A stretch of 64,000 nucleotides of DNA from Sclerodactyla briareus (Eukaryota; Echinodermata; Holothuroidea; Dendrochirotida; Sclerodactylidae), in NCBI GenBank assembly GCA_026419785.1, contig JAODTK010001555.1:1-64000 (forward strand). Direction: 5' to 3'. The translations under genes and the position numbers were made by a program. This document shows positions 45,001-58,230 of this stretch, piece by piece. Numbering within the stretch: the stretch's first letter is position 1; every line of letters starts with the position of its first letter. The notes under the pieces were generated by a model. It did not search any database. It was given only the letters and a program-made list of their open reading frames with translations, and was not told where the DNA came from.

Positions 45001-48000
45001 TTCGGTCTATCGACAGAAATGGTCTTGCAAGGAGTGATGTGCACTCACCCAGTGGACGTAAGCCAGGTGGTTCAGCCGATACAGGCAGTGTGGGGGGGGA
45101 ATTCAAATGCATTCGTACCATGTCCCTCACGCGCTCGTACGGTGCATACTCTCCAGGCTTAGGCCAACAGGCCCTGCTAATATCATGAACGGACAAGACG
45201 AATGCCCTAACGTAATTGAATTCCGATGCACCGGCTATATATGACTCAACAGGACAACGAGACTGCCTGCAGTCCAAGGACACAATTCACTGTCCCTGTT
45301 TTTCGGAAGGTGGTGGTGTGGTGGGGGTAGGAGGGCCAAGGAGTGTACGAGAACGTCCCATCAGTTTGTGTTACGTCACAGTCTCCCACACCCAAGTGTC
45401 TGCGCCATTGTTGCGCGCGAAGTTCGTGGATAGCAGGGGTAATCTTTGGTTGGGTGTTCTGGCAAATAATCGTGCATATTTGTGTTTTTTTGGCCTGTTT
45501 GTCTCCCACACTTTGGTCGATTTCCACCCTACCAATCAGAAAATACCTGTCAGACCGTTCGCAAATCAGCTGATTTCTCCAGTGAGTTGCGCTTGTTCAT
45601 TTAAACTAAGAGTGATTGCATAATTTTGCTGCCTCTTGCCCTCTCGAAACGCTCCATGGAAAAATGAACAACATACCATCCATCACATTCTGGTCCTTCT
45701 GGCTAATCTCTTTTCCCCCCCTGAAAGCTATGATACCCATGATCATTTTTACAAATAAATTATTTGTTGCACATGTTTCCAGTTAGAGCCCGAACAAAAC
45801 TTTCTCTATGTAAAAGTTCTGTTCCCCTGTTACCGGAACTTTGAAGAAGATGAAATATTAGTTGAATATTTCCGGAATCAATGCATTATAACAGGCTTGT
45901 GGGAATGCTGGAATGTTCCATGAACGGCACATAGCCTTGTCTACCCATCCTAAAAAATGTGGGCAGTTATACTTCACAATGTCCAATACCTGATGTTGAT
46001 TAGACCATATTCCTGTTGGTAAAGTCCGACCTGTCAGAATATCCCCCTTTTTACAAAATACCCCCCCCCCCGCAACTGCTTCAGCCACTCCACTCTGCGA
46101 ATGCCTTTTCCCCTCCGTCTTCAAAATTAGCATTTTGATGAACACACAATAGTGGCCTATTTCATTTTAATTCACAGGGGCAACAGTTCGGAAGACCAAA
46201 ACCTTAAACAGAGATATGTTTCGTCTGAAATAACCTTAAAACAAACATGACCTGTGCTTTGCCCCTTTATAAGCCAACAATAATTCAAATCATCCTCACC
46301 CCTAATCCTGCTAATAGAATGGGCTTCCTCAATTCACGAACAACGGGATATTGTTCTGAACATTATTATACAGGCAAATCCTATATATATGGCGAAAAGC
46401 TATCTAGCTCCATGGATTTCTCCACTACTACGACTTAGATATTACGTCTAAATCGCGGGCTATTCAAAAACTCTGGATATTTGACACATTCCCCCCCCCC
46501 CCCCCCTCTTGCTTATCACACACCCTCGATGTCGATAACTAATTTTTGACACGTATTATGGAATATTGTATACTTGTTAACCTCAAAGGACAGGCCCTTA
46601 CGAATAAACTAAACCCTTACTATAATTTTTGGACAAAATGCCGAAAATCTTGAATCTAATCGCCATCTCAAATTTGACCACACTTACCCTAGCTTTTGTG
46701 ATTTCTGGTACCTCAGGGAGTTAGGGGGTGGGGGATGGGTCAAACCCATGCCTGGTCGCTTGCCCGGAGGAGGCCGGGCCATTGTGAAGCGCGGTGATGC
46801 AGCTTTCCCGGCATTTGGCTCCCATGTGTGATTGAGTGACGGGATGGTGGTTGTTAAGGATTTATACATGCTATGGCGACCGCACATAATACGATCGTTT
46901 CCAATTCTGATTCGTTTCCAATGCCGGTAGTCTGCGGTCACACAGTAAGTTCTCCCAGCTAGTTCCCATTCGTGATGACTCACTCAGCAATCAACACGCG
47001 ATATATAGCTCATCCGACCAGCGTGGTCAGATTTCACGACAGTGGGTAATCTCCAGAGAGTGAGGCTGAAGATTTTTAGGATTTTATGCGTCGTATTCAT
47101 GTCATGTTTCAAAAGGAACACCCTGACCAAAGGAAGGAGGGGGGGGGGGGGGGTCAATGAGGTTACATTCATGTAATTTCGAACCAACTGTAGTCTACGA
47201 TCACCAAGCTCGCTGAAATGCGGCAAAGTTAGAAAAATCGCAAAAGTTTGCAGGCTCGACCTCTGATTGGACCTTGAAATCATTGCCATGTTTTTTTGGA
47301 TCCATCTGGAAGTTCACACCCACGAAGTTTCGTATAAATTCGGATAAATTCTCCCCGCAAAACATCAACCACGAGACCTCCCAAATCATGTCCATGGTTG
47401 TCGGAACATCTAAAGTCCCACCCACTAAGTTTCGGTGAATCGGACAAATCGTTTTTTCGCGTGAAACCTGCCTAATAGGACGGCAGCAGTCATGGCACAA
47501 AAAGGCCCACCTTTCGAACCAGCCGAGATTCACCTTGGTGCGACATGTGTGCCGGGCAGTTTCAGATCAATCGGAGAAAAGAGTTGAAGACTACTACCAA
47601 ACACGAAAATCGTCCAACGGCGTACCGCCGGTGACGGACAGCGGATGCCGGGTGCGGACGCGGATAGCCGGTTAAGGCGGAGGCCAAATTCATAATATCC
47701 CGACTGGAAGTAGGGATATAATTACCTGATTACTGCGCGCATATATTATTCTCGGCACCAAATATCAATTACACCCTTCTTATTGTTAGTCTCCTACGAG
47801 AGTATTCTTATATTTTTACTAGGTTCTTCATAGCCAAAACTTTGGATCATTTTTTTTTTGGGGGGGGGGGAAGGGGAGGACGGCGTCCTCTCTTCTCAGC
47901 CCCAATGATCGCAGCTCTTGAAAGAACCAGTTGATTAATTACATGCTAGTCCAGATATTATTCTGATCATGAATGGAAGCGCTATCCATAAATTAGCGAT

Positions 48001-49767
48001 GTAGCAACGATACTGCCTCAGGGCTCACTGTCCCCTGCAGGTGTGCAAAGAAGGCTCAGTAACGGGCCGTTTTTCCTCTTGCCCTCACACCCCGTACTTT
48101 TACTTCATAGCACTAATCACCCGCTTTACCAGTTAACGAGACAGTGAAAGTGCACAGCCGTGTTAACTACGACGAACGCGGGCGAGCTTAAGGCCATAAA
48201 GACAAACTGAACTCGGACATAATTACCTCAGCTGAGTAGCTACGCAAGTTTTATTGGACAGGGAATCTACGCCTTCTCAAGACTCCGATCATGCACGAAA
48301 GTTTTCATAGGCGTAACGTTCACCATATGCTATGCATGTAAGCAGATAAAGTGGCGGAATCCATTGACCACATTAGGCGCAGTTCTAGAGTACCCCTTGT
48401 TTTGGAGGGCGAATCAGACGCCACAATCGCTGCGCGAGCGAAGATTACTCGGAATAGCCTTTTTCCGCGCAAAGCTTAAAAATTTGTTTCCAATTAGTGC
48501 TAGAATTCTCATCATTCCAACCATTTCGTCGAATATCGGGGGGTGGGGGGGGGTGGATTAGTAAGTAGAAGGTTGGGGGGGAGGAGTGCTCGGGTGAAAT
48601 CTATTCTGGTATACCGACATGTATCCAGTTAAGTACAACAGCAACTACTTCTTTTCGAAAAAAGAAAAAAAAACGATGTTCGAATTGGAAAAATAAACAT
48701 AACATGAAAACACAACCCCGTCAGGGCCTTGTTTCCACTGGCAGAGCCGAAATAAGAAAGTTTATCGTCCTGGCGATTCTCCCCACTTCTAGGATGATAC
48801 CACATGATGGATCCATTATTCATAAACATTTATGATCTTACGTGACATACTGAAATACGGGTGACAGGGGAAGTAATAGTTATGTAAAATGTAGAAGCGC
48901 ATGTAGAATCCGGTTCGATTCTCTTCTGTCGATGATAATGTTATTATATATAGGCCTACATTGTCATCGTCCCCAACTCATCACAGCGAGAACAAAAAAC
49001 TAATCATTCTGATTCAAGCCAGACATCCTGGAGCTTGTACCAGCCACTTCCGTATCGAGGCCGATGGGGTCTTTGTGCCTCATTGGCACATTCGTCTTTT
49101 TAATTCCTTTTGTATTCACAATCTTAACAACAGCAGCCCTAGAAAGACTTACTTCAATTGGACAGGTTTGGAAACAGTGAAATGGGAAAAATCATCAGAA
49201 CCCTGATTGAACGAGTTCAAGAGGCACTTCCTCTCACTCGACTGAATTGCAATATGCGAACTTGCCAGCGGCGAGTTTGCATGACGACACAATGAAAACT
49301 GTTCCAACGCGATACGGTCTATCGTCACAATGATCTTACAATGAAAATTACTCCTTGATTAACCACGAGGCGATTTGTCCTTGACTTCGTGTAAACAGCC
49401 TCGTGCATTATCCGCCGGGTATCGAGAGACGATAATACCCTCTACGGAAAAAACAATCGTTCCAATAGAACCTTTCCCTACATTCGCGACATCCTCTATA
49501 GAATGTCGCCGATGCGAGTTCGATGATCATAAACAAACTAGGTTATCAAGGTACCCCTCTACCCTGACAGGAGAAAATAATCACAATTATTACACTTCTT
49601 AGGACATGACGTAACAAGTGACTTCCACGACTATGGAGCTAATGTTCTAAATTACCTCACTGCTCATTTTCATCTTGTCACGCGTATTTACATCACATTA
49701 GAAATATCGGAGATATATGATAGCAAGTCAACGCACAAGATTCTGGAATTAGGCCGAGGTAGAGCTA
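42073..49767. other. Gene-free stretch; one weak exon-like frame
   Basis: No gene is confidently recognised. A 99-codon minus-strand frame (46684-46983) has a GTAAGT donor-like word just before its stop (46682-46687 inverted), but no domain and no good acceptor. A GC-richer patch at 44940-45340 has overlapping frames on both strands without a family match. C11, C16, G15 and G11 runs lie at 46061, 46491, 47139 and 47860. Text at 47200-47480 (TCGGACAAAT, CCATGTTTTTTTGG) resembles dispersed repeat DNA near 25 and 61 kb. Confidence 0.4.
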
Positions 49768-49781
49768 GGTTTGGGGGGGGG

Positions 49782-50337
49782 CATGGGCGTAGCGAAGGGT
49801 TTGACATTGGTGGGTTAGAGTTCATGTTTTGCCGACGATCTGGCAAGGTGACTGATCTGGGGGAGGGGTCTAAGGGGAGGGGGTGCTGCCTCCCCTTTGG
49901 AAATTTTCAATATCGCAACGTCCCTCAGATCAAATCTGTGCAAGTATTTTTCAGTAAAATTATGGGCGTTCAGGAAATACTTGACCCGGCCTCACCTCGT
50001 AGCCGGGACCCCCTTTAAATTTGGAATGCCGAAAACTTCTTTCCGGATCCCTAAACCATGCCGTTTTTACGGAGCTCGTGAGTATGGAGCAGACCATCAA
50101 TACACATTGCGCGGGAAGCGCGGAAAATTTGACCCTTCCAGGGGGCAATTGAATCGAATTTCAGCCATTTAAAACAAATTTCAGCCTTCTTTCGCATTTT
50201 GCAACCAGATTTTAGCTTATTCCTTGCCCAAAATTTGGTATTTACCTGCCCTAATGTTCGATCCAGAAAGAAAAAAACAACTGGGGGGGGGGGTGCCCCT
50301 CTATCTCCGCCTTGTACTCTTGCTATGCCGCTCTCAT
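49782..50337. mobile_element. Possible hAT-like relic
   Basis: The left side reads CATGGGCGTAGCGAAGGG after a G9 run. The right side ends GCTATGCCGCTCTCATG, whose inverse CATGAGAGCGGCATAGC aligns only with gaps. The interior has G-rich and C-rich blocks near each end (GGGGAGGGGGTGC, G11 at 50283-50293), as in the hAT element at 27.8 kb. No target duplication was found. Placed here from terminus style only. Confidence 0.4.
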
Positions 50338-50689
50338 GATTTCCCGCCTGGAACCGACTGTTCATTGTTAAGTTTTTCTGAGAAATCCTTCTAATTGTTT
50401 TCAGTGAAATGGCTCGAAAAAATGTAATCTCTGAATATAGACCAGAACAACACTGTCAAGACTGTCAACTCATGAAAAATAGGATGTCGAACGCTAACGC
50501 CTTCATTTCCCCTTATGCCGAATTGCCGACGAATCGGTCACTCTTCTTTCAACCGACGGCGACGGGCGTCACATTTATCTCATTTTTGCCGCCGTGCCAT
50601 TCTCTCCCACGCTGATGGGGCCTCCCCATTAAGATGAAGTGCGAAACGTCGAAATAGCCGATAATGTCTGGCTCCCGTTTTTTCTTTCT
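50338..50689. other. Short gene-free stretch
   Basis: Nothing recognised. A 68-codon frame at 50409-50615 lies within chance expectation. Confidence 0.4.
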
Positions 50690-50815
50690 ATTCCACTTTC
50701 CATTCCTTGTCTTCCCCCTCACTCCCCTTTCTTTCCCGTTTCCTTCCCCTCTTTCTTCTTATCCTTCTTCTCCTCTCTTCCTCTTTTCCCTCCCTCTTTC
50801 CTCTTTTTTGCAGAA
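50690..50815 (+). repeat. ~125 bp polypyrimidine tract
   Basis: C and T only, with rare exceptions, ending TTTTTTGCAG. This could act as a triplex-forming (H-DNA) tract. On the + strand the end mimics a splice acceptor, but the simpler reading is the tail of the minus-strand SINE candidate. Confidence 0.85.
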
Positions 50816-51183
50816 ACAGACCGAAAATTTTGCCGACGCGGACGAAATTATTGGGGGTGTGTGACACCCCAACCCCCTGCGATCGCTACAAACCCCGTCG
50901 CGACTGCCCTGGAAGGGGGGGGGAAGGAAAGTTGGGGGCTCACGCTGTGAACAGCGCCTAGCTGCGGGGGCTTTTGATCCCGACACCTCGGCCCTCGCTA
51001 CCCCTGCCTGTATGTCCAGACGACGGGGCAAGTACTTCCTGGACAGAAGTTTCCTCCACAGTTGAGCCGATTTGATTCTTCCTGCCCCTAGAGGAAGAAA
51101 TTCAAATGCCTCCTTCTGGGATTTCGAACCCACAACGTTGGGTTTCCAAGCATTATCACCAGACACTAGACCACGGTTAGTCG
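50690..51183 (-). mobile_element. tRNA-derived SINE candidate
   Basis: Read on the minus strand from 51183, GTGGTCTAGTGTCTGG resembles the A box of a tRNA promoter. About 40 bases later GGTTCGAAATCCC is a B box with one extra A relative to GGTTCGAATCCC. A GC-rich body of about 300 bases follows, and then a ~125 base tail that is almost pure A and G (the + strand is pyrimidine from 50690 to 50812). A pol III-type head, a body and a purine tail are the layout of a SINE. The tRNA cloverleaf is not intact, so it is not called a tRNA gene. No clear target duplication. Confidence 0.55.
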
Positions 51184-51808
51184 GGGGATGAGGGGGGGGG
51201 GGGGGGGGTGGGGCAAATGGAGGAGATAGAGGATACGTTGTTTCTTCTCGTTCTTGAAGACACGCTGGAAAAGTTGATCGAGGCTATACACATACTGCCA
51301 GTAATTTTGTGTCCTAAGGTGTTTCACCTACACCTGGATTAGCTCTTGATGAATGAAGCTCATATTTGGCATGTGCGGTCTCCGTATCGAGTACATAAAG
51401 TCGCCAGTGTTTACTTGGTCAGAATGGGATTCAGTCAAGAAATTACTAAGTATTTGGGCTTCCTGGCTGTTTTATATATATATTATTATTATTATTATTA
51501 TTATTACCATTTGATTTGGTAAGCCGAAGTCTCTGGCCTCTTTCAGTTAGTAGGCGGAAGTCTTCAGCTAATATTCGGGGCTATAACAGCTCGATTTCAC
51601 GAGATTGTTTATGAATTATTACTATCGACAGGAATAGCTTTCTCTTTTTTCTCCGAAAAAACAGTTTGGAGGGTCATAGATCGTTTTCGTCGTCGGTCGG
51701 TGACCGGATGCTGTGGGTGGATCACTACTTTAACTCACAGTACGTTCCACATGGGCGATCTCCGTATTCTTAGGATGGCGTTAGAATTTCCCACCCAATC
51801 AACAACAT
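51184..51808. other. Gene-free stretch with G17 run and (ATT)n
   Basis: G17 at 51192-51208 and (ATT)n at 51477-51506. Nothing else recognised. Confidence 0.5.
51477..51506 (+). repeat. (ATT)n microsatellite
   Basis: About nine TAT/ATT units following a short TA run. Confidence 0.95.
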
Positions 51809-52032
51809 CAGCTATTCACAGGGGCGTCGGACTTTTTTGAGTGACGGTGGCAGGGCACTTTAGTAGTAATAATAATATCTCTGTATTTTTATTTTTTTAT
51901 TAGCCTTCAAGAATGTCCGTGTTTCCCATTAAAAAGGGCACCACGCTGCCCCCGCTGCCTCCGCGGCGGAAGGACAGGAGAGGCAGCTGCCCCACTACCC
52001 CCGTGGGTCCGGCGCCCCTGGCCAGCTATTCA
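51809..52032. mobile_element. ~202 bp hAT-like MITE with target duplication
   Basis: The left terminus CAGGGGCGTCGGAC (from 51819) pairs with the inverted right terminus CAGGGGCGCCGGAC (ending 52020), 13 of 14 matching. Further inside, GTGGCAGGGCA pairs loosely with GTGGGGCAG. The word CAGCTATTCA lies directly before the left terminus (51809-51818) and again at 52023-52032, two bases beyond the right terminus; GCTATTCA is the likely 8 bp duplication. The extra bases on the right may be a small insertion. There is no coding capacity, and the centre is AT-rich. Confidence 0.8.
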
Positions 52033-55000
52033 GCAATGTAGGCCTCGTCAATACGCTCTTTTAATTCATAGACAGGCGTTCTCCCAGGTCCATCATAGTG
52101 AGCACGGATTTGCACTTATCTTTGCACTTCGCGGTATTATAGAAAGCGAATGATTGACTGCCTGTTCACATAAAATAGAAGGTATAGTGTCGGAATAAAA
52201 ATCGTTTATAGGCAGTACAATGAGAACCTTTACTTCTACTCTGCACACCTGTGCCTCACTGCGCTTCTCGACAACCGTTAGGAACAACGATGTCCAAAAC
52301 AAAATCGTTGCTAAGTCGTAATGCTTCACATTTAAGGGGCGAACAATATCTGCAATTAAAAGATCAAGACAGCGCCGGGTAGGCGTAACCTACATTTGTC
52401 TTCAAACTCGGTTGTGGGTGGACGACTAACAGACAGGCGCAATGCCTCTCTTCCGGACTCTTGATTCATCCTCATCGGTAAAAGGATAGCAGTTAGTAAA
52501 ATCGAGTTATTCGACCGAGTAAAACAGATCGAATGTGATCAGGACGTCGCTCGCCAGAATTTATTCCAATCTAAGTGATCAGGTATTTGATGGACGGGGC
52601 ATACTAGGACGCTTGTCCACTATTGATGGTCGTCCTTCACAATTCACGCTGAGAACGTTCCTTAAAATTAACCCCCGGGGACTTTTCATCCCATCCCCAC
52701 TTTTTGCATGGAGAATCCTGCATATCGAAATGGACTTCAATCGTCAGATAGTAGTCCGTGCATGGAGAAGTAAAATAGCAGTCCGGGAGAACCAGAAGTG
52801 TCCATAGTATAATAGGGAATAATAAGGAACTTTTCTAAAGAGGATTTCCAGTTATAATGGCACAGGTCATATTATGATGAAAAAGAGATCATTTGGGGTC
52901 GTTTTGGCATCTAATTTGTGCCAACATTTATCAAAGAAATCAAATTTTCCCGGGGTAGGTGAAAGAATCATTCCCCAATTGGAGTTTTGATGTTATCCTC
53001 CTAAACCTTTTCAACCCTCGTAGTCACCAGTCACGCCCGTAGTCAGTCGGGAGTATTTTATTCCGACTGTGTTCACCCCCTTTTTACCTTATGTCCCTGC
53101 AGTGTGCGAGCAGGACGTAAATGTCATTGATATGGACGAACCGGGTCAGTACCTTGAAAAAAGGCTGAAACCAGAGCGATGGAAAAGCTGTTGCTGGCCG
53201 TTGACAGGGGAAGAGCAGAGAGCCAGGCATTCCAGACAGCCAGAGGCAGGACAGAATCTGAATCACGTGATTACCATCTGTTCCTTCGAATGGTTAAGTT
53301 ATACATCTGAACACACCAATATGACGGATTGTGGCATAGAAATAATTTAGGTACATCAAACCAATGGAAATTAGTGCGGACATCAATCAAGGTTTCGTCA
53401 AAAGCACGCAAGTTCTTCAATCAAGCAGTTTCGTAATTTATATGGATAATCTCGATTATCGTCCTAGAGGCACGATGCGACCGCTAATGTTTCAATCCAA
53501 AATCATCGAGAAAAGATGGACCTAAGAGGTTACCCGATCGAAATTCCCTTGAGTCATGAACTGCTGAAATGATCCTCGGGACAACTGTTCTACATGTATG
53601 TACGGATGGGCGTTGGTACAGGCGTGCACATAGTTCACCAGGTGGTTCTGAGGAATATAGTATGTAGCAAAGGTCGGGCACATGGCATATTTGCGAGTAA
53701 AATAGTTCATGTGAATTGATTCTGCCCTCCATTCAGGAGGGAGATGTGTGGAGGTAGATCAACAGATTCTCCTCTAAAAAACAAACGAAAAACAATCAAA
53801 AACAAAAACGAAACGGAAACATTGGTGAGAGGGAATTACTTTCATGCCTCGAAAAAATATCGATGATTGGAGTTATCGTGCGGGTTGAGTGGGAGGGGGG
53901 GGGGGGGAAGAATTCTATTCACTTAGTTATCAATAACGACGGACGATTAGTTTAGCACAATTTTTTAGGACGATGATTACACCCGATACGATATAATGCC
54001 AAGAATGACACCCTCTGTACTTCTCTCCCTCGCATCTATACTGCAGATAGCGAGGAAACCAACCCACTAGTCCGTTCGCCCAAGCGGCGGTAACTACACT
54101 GTCAATCTCTCACCATGTTCTCGGCTTCTCAGGATCGTCACTTTGATGTCAGTAACGTCAGTGCACGTGCGGGACACTTCTTAACATCACTGGTTTATAA
54201 CAACTTGACAATTGACAGTGTCTCTGGGAAAAAAAATCCTGTCTTTAACGATTGCATCCCATTCTATCTTTCGCCGAAAGATGGTAGCCTACGAACGATG
54301 AACTGTACTAGGGATGTCAGCCAGGCCATCCGCCTTGGAGAAGGAGGGGAGGGGAAGGGGGGTACGGCGTTAAATAACTTCAAAGAAACTCGTATCGTCA
54401 ACACTACGCAAGATCACCGAGTAACACACACATTTAATGGGCTTGCTTGGACAGGTTGGACCGGAGCGCCTCCCTTGCCCTGACGAATTACCGCTTTATT
54501 CTCCGCAGAACACCGCGCAAGGTGAGAGATAAATCTTCGCAATAATGTCCCAGGTGTGCGTTTTAATTAATGAGTTTACATCAACTGATGGTGAGCGGCT
54601 GCAGGTTCCGTCCTCAGGTCAAAGGCACCAGGTTGAACGGTGGGCGAACAAACATATTTTACGGCCGTCCCGTCTGGAGACCGCCTGAAGTGAGGATGAC
54701 ACTTAATCGAGAGCAATGTTACATGGAGAGACAACATGTTTGCCGCCATATGTTCCATTGGATCAGTTGGTGAGTCTCTCCTCCCACGAACAGTCAACCC
54801 CCATTCGAGATGGACCGCATATAGTCACTAAAGTCTAATACCCGGCAGCGTTCCATTTTAAAATAACTCCGAAAAGTGCTATTCCGACTTACAACAGGGT
54901 AAAGTCTTGAGGACTGGATGAATAAAGATGCCGGAATTTTCTTCAGAGAACTATATCTCCACATGCACCTAACGCCCCAGATTTTGTATTTCTTGGTCGG

Positions 55001-57719
55001 CCTTATTGATACATTTTTCGACTAACATACACGCGAAATAAATTTCCGTTAGAGGGCATCATAAAATTTCCTTTTTTCATTTCATTCTCTGGTTTTTTAC
55101 ATCCCAATTTCTCGTGTTGACTTGCAGCGCCCCCGTCTTTTTGCCAGTTTGCAGGTCGTGGACTTTGGATTGTTTATGTGCACCGTGCACAACAACAGTG
55201 GACCTAGGCACCAATTCATACTGTTCGATGTTGCACCTACTTGACCTCGCAGATTCATTCAGCCTGCGCTACATACAGTATGTTGATGGTGCGGGCCATG
55301 AAGACTCTGCCATCGTCGGCCTTCCGACACTTTTGCTGGGCCTTGAAGTCGGATCGATCCTCTGCTCGGCAAGTATACAAAAAAAAAAAATGAAAAAAAA
55401 AAAATCGAGGGCTTCAAACGAAGATCACTTGTATTGTTTGTTTCTCCTTCCGATTTGCGCATTGGAGAGTTTACGGTCTCCTTTGCATATCCGATGGTCA
55501 TTAAAATTTACCGACATCCGAAAGCATCGCAAATCAAGTTGGGATTACGACACCCTATCAATTCATCCCACATTGACATTGCAACAAATGCAAGTGTTTG
55601 TCATTCAAAAGAAATGATTGCTACTAAATTTTGCACTCTGAAACTACATCGTGCAGAAGGACAGTCCGCCTCTGTGATTTGAGAACATTCATGTCAAGTT
55701 TTTCAAAAGATTGAAATCCATCGGTGACAGAATACAAGCACCAAAGTTTTCAATTAGGCTGATGTTCCGACGAATAAATATCAGTCCCAGTAAGGTCGAC
55801 TATATAACACATCATTGACGAGGGGGCTCTGTTGGGAATTATTACGATCGCCGGCAAACTAGAAGTGGCTCAAGTACGTATGTATTTACACACAGTCCGT
55901 ATATCGGTGAGGAATACTACGATAACTTTTGACTTTTTTCCAGAGCAATAGCCTCGTTGATAGTTTGCCAGATGCTAATCCATGCAAACTATCCAGGCTG
56001 TTGTTAATCCTTCCACAAATCCATCCATGAGCAGCCAATTGAACTCACGAAATTACAAGAGTATTAGTTGATCAAAAATACTGAACTCAATGAGTTTATA
56101 TCCTCTTAAATTTGCTGACGGAGTAAAGATCGAAAAATGTGTAAACCAGACGTCTGAAAACGTGTTTCACGAAAATTACCAGTTTTGTTCTCGATGTCCG
56201 CAAAAACCCAAACAAAATATTAGACACAAACAACGACCAAAATTTGTCAATATTACAACCGTTCTGTTGGCAGGTTGTGTTATTCGAAAGTATCCGGAGG
56301 GGCATTCTGACTGAAGACTATAAGGAAAACTCAATGTCGTCAACCTCCATTATCGGATATTGCCGCTAGAAATGCATATGCAGAAGCTGATAATGAGAAC
56401 GATAAACCGTTCCATTGTATACCTGTAGCTTTCCCATTTAGTGGTTGCTCTATTTTGATGGAAAGTTCATTACCCTGAGAACCGCTGCTTGGTCTAAAAT
56501 TATTGAGTGCAAACGTAATAAATATTATTTTCCACCAACTTGTCACTCTGCAATAAACGTTAGGGAGGGGGACTTTAAATGGACACACATGGCCTACAGC
56601 AATACCACGAGTACCTTTTCCCACAAGATAGGGGAATATAATTTTCGTTGGAAGCGCCGAGTTCCTTGACATCACGGATGTCAAAACAGGTGCCCGATTG
56701 CCATCACCCGCTCCGTAGAAAAAAAAGAATAAAGGAGAAAAAGAACATGAGTCACAGGATAACCAGGCAGCCATAGAATGAACTCAACTATACCCTTATG
56801 AGTGATGAGACCTTAAACCGGCGTTATGGTTCTGCCTGTAGCTATATCAGCTGAAATAAGCAGTTTATACCACTTCATATTTGTCGCCACAATTTCGCCT
56901 AATTTCATTTCGAATTAGCTCTTTCATTGGCAGATTTGAGATTTTCTCCTGATTAACTTAGTTTAGGTCACCAATACCACAGCATCTCAGAACCAGAAGA
57001 ATTGTTTCAAACAGACAAGGCTGTCGTGAAAGACATTCTCACTCCTAGACGAGACAACCATCCTCTAGAGGGCTATTCCACAGCTTGCTTCTTATGCGAG
57101 GATTAGCCTAAGTCGTTGATCTCTATTAGATAGTAGCATTAGTAAATACATGGTTATTGAATGAAGGCGCTATCGAACCTTGTACGAATTTGGAATCATT
57201 AACCCCCTTCCCCCCGACTTCGCTTCAGTTCCACAGAAGTCGGACAGAGACGCTCTAAGCTCTCCTTTATAGGGAATGTCTCAAAGACCGCTGATTATTC
57301 TGGTAATCATTCTTTGATGATTCCAATTAACTGTTCACCGTTTGAGAAAAAAACAAGTGCCAGTCGGAACGTCTTGGTACTGCGGACAGCAAAACTCTCG
57401 TGGCAAATACACTGCATTTTTTTCGCCATTTCACATTTATTGTTTGTTCACATTCAACCTCTACTGACATTCTGTCATAAACTCTGGAATGACTTGGAAC
57501 ATGGCCTACCCCCACAATTACCTAATCTTACTATCAGTGCCATTTCCTAAGCCTGTGGCAAGTGCAAGTGACAACCAACTTCCCAGAGAAGTGAATACTA
57601 ACTTGGTTGACACTCATAGTTATAGTTGAACCACTCCACAAGTTACCATCAAACAGCATTTAGGTGGGGGGGGGGGGGGGGGGAGGGCGCAAGCCCCCAT
57701 TTCTAGGTCACCACTCAGG
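52033..57719. other. Gene-free stretch
   Basis: No gene recognised. Frames of 122 codons (54115-54483), 167 codons (55114-55617) and 144 codons (minus, 56340-56774) exist but show no domain, and the second and third cross A-rich or purine-rich tracts. A pyrimidine-AG site (TTGACTTGCAG, ending 55127) looks like a splice acceptor, but no exon could be defined after it. G13 lies at 53895-53907, A tracts near 55379-55404 and G18 at 57666-57683. Confidence 0.4.
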
Positions 57720-58108
57720 AATTTGACCGAGATGTATGTAAACAAATCCTGTGGAGGCAGGATCTAATGTAACTAGGGCGAGATGCGATTGAAGACAAAT
57801 CAATACCCCCTGGACAATAGGTTTTATTGTCAACTATTCGCAGAACTGGACCTTCTGATAGATAAGGTAAACACTGCTCAGCAGAGGATGGAGTAATGTA
57901 AACAAACTTGTCTTGCAGCAGGATAGCTCTAAAAATCAAAGTTGGAAATTGGGATAATTAATTGGATTTAATTAATATATAACCTATGGCGAACATAAAG
58001 GTAGCTAAGGAAGGCTAGCCAGTAGCATCTCATGCCACCCACCAGTTTCAACCTGATCGCATGTATGGTTTAGAAGTTATGAATGAACGTGACGAACAGA
58101 AGGGAGGG

Positions 58109-58185
58109 ACGAACGAACGGACGAACGAACGAACGAACGAACGAACGAACGAACGAACGAACGAACGAACGAACGGACGGACGGA
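58109..58185 (+). repeat. (GAAC)n array in left arm
   Basis: About nineteen GAAC/ACGA units with several GGAC variants at both ends. The counterpart in the right arm is only about five to six units long. Confidence 0.95.
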
Positions 58186-58230
58186 GAGACATGATTAACT
58201 TGTAGAGCTGCTCTCCCGCAGCTAAAATAT

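Noticed and set aside
44940-45340. GC-richer patch with frames on both strands as a candidate exon cluster
   Set aside because: No domain, no consistent splice sites, and overlapping frames on both strands show no coding preference.
48908-48925. tRNA B-box-like GGTTCGATTCTC
   Set aside because: No A box about 40-50 bases upstream and no stem pairing.
49820-49850. A reading of F-A-D-D-L-A, resembling a reverse transcriptase active-site motif
   Set aside because: The frame has stops within a few codons on both sides, and the segment is near the start of a hAT-like relic. Chance match.
54115-54483. 122-codon frame, + strand
   Set aside because: No recognisable family, no splice or promoter context, and a length expected by chance.
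55114-55617. 167-codon frame after an acceptor-like TTGACTTGCAG
   Set aside because: The frame includes poly-lysine from A tracts, its other frames are equally plausible, and no family was recognised.
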